Source: Janthinobacterium sp. ROICE36
GTDB lineage: Bacteria; Pseudomonadota; Gammaproteobacteria; Burkholderiales; Burkholderiaceae_D
DNA length: 42,767 nucleotides
Assembly: GCF_002869965.1 (NCBI RefSeq)
Contig: NZ_PEBS01000050.1
Location: forward strand, 1-42,767
Reading direction: 5' to 3'
In this document: positions 41,562-42,767 of the stretch, in pieces
How the letters are laid out: every line of letters begins with the position of its first letter
How positions within the stretch are numbered: position 1 is the first letter of the stretch
Translations under genes and position numbers: made by a program
Notes under the pieces: model-generated
The model's input: only the letters and a program-made list of their open reading frames with translations
Databases searched by the model: none
What the model was told of the DNA's origin: nothing

Positions 41562-41599
41562 TTCCGGGCAGCGTACTAGCGACTACCAAGGAGATGGAA

Positions 41600-42589
41600 A
41601 TGATACAAGTGGCATTGTTCGGCGCCGGGCGCATCGGCCGCATTCACGCCGGCAATCTGGTGCGCCAGCCTGGCGTGCGCCTGAAATACGTGGTTGACGT
41701 GCATGCGGGCGCGGCGGCGGAAGTGGCGGCCCTGCATGGTGCCAGCGTCGCCAGCGTGGAGGCGGTGCTGGCCGACCCTGACGTCAAAGCCGTGCTGATC
41801 GCGTCGAGTACGGATACGCATGCGGACCTGATCGTGCGCGCGGCCGCTGCCGGCAAGGCCATTTTTTGCGAAAAACCCGTCGATCTGACCCTGGAGCGCG
41901 CGCGCGCCGCAGCGGTTGCCGTCAAGGATGCTGGCGTGCTATGCATGATCGGCTTCCAGCGCCGCTACGACCCCACGTTTGCCGCCGTCAAACAGCGCAT
42001 CGCAGCGGGCGAGATCGGCACGCCGGAAGTACTTATCGTCACCAGCCGCGATCCGGGCCCGCCACCCGTCAGCTACATCAAGGTGTCGGGCGGCATCTTC
42101 AAGGATATGCTGATTCACGACTTCGACATCTTCCGCTGGATACTCGACGATGAGGCCGTCAGCGTGCACGCCACGGGCAGCTGCCTCGTCGACCCCGCCA
42201 TCGGCGCGGCGGGCGACCTCGATTGCACGGCCGTGACCATCCGCACGGCAAAAGGCCGCTTGTGCCAGATCAACACGACGCGCCGCGCCGCTTACGGCTA
42301 CGACCAGCGTTTCGAAGTGCTGGGCAGCGCCGGCATGCTACAGGCGGGCAATCACAAGCCGACGGAAGTGACGGCTTATGGCGCCATCAACGTCAGCGTG
42401 GACAAGCCGGAAGACTTTTTCCTGGAACGCTACCGCGCCGCCTACGCCAGCGAAATGGCGCACTTTTTCGAGGCCTTTGCCCACGGCGCGCCCCTGCGCA
42501 CCACCGTCCATGATGGTTTGAAAGCCCTGGAAATGGCCGAAGCGGCCACCGTGTCGTGGCGCGAGCAGCGCATCGTGCAACTGTCTTAA
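41600..42589 (+). CDS. iolG: Inositol 2-dehydrogenase (Gfo/Idh/MocA family)
   Basis: A 329-residue NAD-dependent enzyme that oxidises myo-inositol to 2-keto-myo-inositol, the first step of inositol catabolism. The Rossmann segment is VALFGAGRIGRIHAGNL; the catalytic lysine is in EKPVDL (Lys92); RDPGPPPVSYIKVSGGIFKD, then MLIHDFDIFRW, is a strong IolG signature. ATG 41600 is chosen because AAGGAG (41588-41593) lies 6 bases upstream; the ATG at 41594 abuts it. It is followed 12 bases later by iolC, which supports the assignment. Another cyclitol or sugar dehydrogenase of the family is the alternative. Confidence 0.92.
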   Translation: MIQVALFGAGRIGRIHAGNLVRQPGVRLKYVVDVHAGAAAEVAALHGASVASVEAVLADPDVKAVLIASSTDTHADLIVRAAAAGKAIFCEKPVDLTLERARAAAVAVKDAGVLCMIGFQRRYDPTFAAVKQRIAAGEIGTPEVLIVTSRDPGPPPVSYIKVSGGIFKDMLIHDFDIFRWILDDEAVSVHATGSCLVDPAIGAAGDLDCTAVTIRTAKGRLCQINTTRRAAYGYDQRFEVLGSAGMLQAGNHKPTEVTAYGAINVSVDKPEDFFLERYRAAYASEMAHFFEAFAHGAPLRTTVHDGLKALEMAEAATVSWREQRIVQLS

Positions 42590-42601
42590 GGAACGCATGT
42601 G

Positions 42602-42767
42602 ATGAAGAATACGACTGAATTTGCGCAGGATCGCGCGTTGGACGTGATCTGCCTGGGCCGCCTGGCGGTGGACCTGTACGCGCAGCAAATCGGCAGCATC
42701 CTGGAAGACGCGACGAGTTTCGCCAAGTACCTGGGCGGCTCGTCGGCGAATATCGCCTTCGGCACGG
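42602..42767 (+). CDS. iolC: 5-dehydro-2-deoxygluconokinase, N-terminal part
   Basis: The first 55 codons of a PfkB-type kinase, cut by the window edge: LDVICLGRLAVDLYAQQIGS, then FAKYLGGSSANIAFGT, matching IolC starts. IolC phosphorylates 5-dehydro-2-deoxy-D-gluconate in the inositol pathway. ATG 42602 has AAGGAA (42588-42593) 8 bases upstream; the GTG directly before it is in frame too. The remaining catabolic genes (iolE, iolB, iolD and others) would lie beyond the window. Confidence 0.88.
   Translation, partial: MKNTTEFAQDRALDVICLGRLAVDLYAQQIGSILEDATSFAKYLGGSSANIAFGT

Noticed and set aside
1..42767. CRISPR array, tRNA or rRNA genes, prophage or integrative element
   Set aside because: No regularly spaced repeats, no tRNA-like or rRNA-like segments and no phage or conjugation genes were recognised.

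Overview
The window is high-GC chromosomal DNA from a Gram-negative betaproteobacterium, most likely an Oxalobacteraceae member of the Janthinobacterium/Massilia/Duganella type. Reasons: gene order (pmm-waaC-waaA, lnt-glyQ-glyS-gmhB-plsC, miaB-phoH-ybeY), an H-NS-family protein, a PEP-CTERM protein, a Neisseria-type porin and beta-ketoadipate genes with an IclR regulator. This is pattern recognition from protein sequence; no search was run. There are no rRNA or tRNA genes and no CRISPR array.

Layout. 1-148: the start of an IS5/IS1182-type transposase, cut by the window edge, close to apaH. 1.5-5.6 kb (+): H-NS-like protein, phosphomannomutase/phosphoglucomutase, then the LPS inner-core genes waaC and waaA. 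5.6-13.7 kb (-): a long housekeeping operon read corC, lnt, glyQ, glyS, gmhB, plsC, ygjP-like. 13.7-16.2 kb: an accessory block (DUF4259 protein, LysR regulator, exported metallo-beta-lactamase-fold hydrolase) that separates ybeY from corC. 16.2-19.1 kb (-): miaB, phoH, ybeY. 19.1-24.5 kb: a large intergenic region with a striking hairpin, a small DNA-binding protein, an HDOD protein, an orphan histidine kinase, a DUF1697 gene, a truncated DUF3224 gene and a PEP-CTERM protein. 24.5-26.9 kb: a BigR/SqrR-like sulfur sensor with a perfect operator palindrome, two YeeE/YedE half-transporters and a ChaN-like lipoprotein. 26.9-33.1 kb: an IclR regulator divergent from pcaIJF, an MHS-family dicarboxylate transporter, a fumarylacetoacetate-hydrolase-family enzyme and a thioredoxin-like protein. 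33.1-34.9 kb: a structured intergenic stretch and a second MHS transporter.

35.0 kb to the end is the most interesting part. A periplasmic binding protein, a fused two-domain permease and an ATPase form an ABC importer of the so-called ferric type, but the binding protein lacks the paired tyrosines of true ferric-binding proteins and resembles sugar-phosphate binders. They are followed, with overlapping genes, by an inositol-monophosphatase-family phosphatase, then a porin, iolG (inositol 2-dehydrogenase) and the start of iolC. The identical palindrome TGCACACGTGTGCA lies at the promoter of the importer and again just before iolG. I propose that the locus takes up a phosphorylated inositol (or related phospho-polyol), removes the phosphate in the cytoplasm and feeds the inositol catabolic pathway. 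The gene content and the shared operator are seen directly; the substrate is inference.
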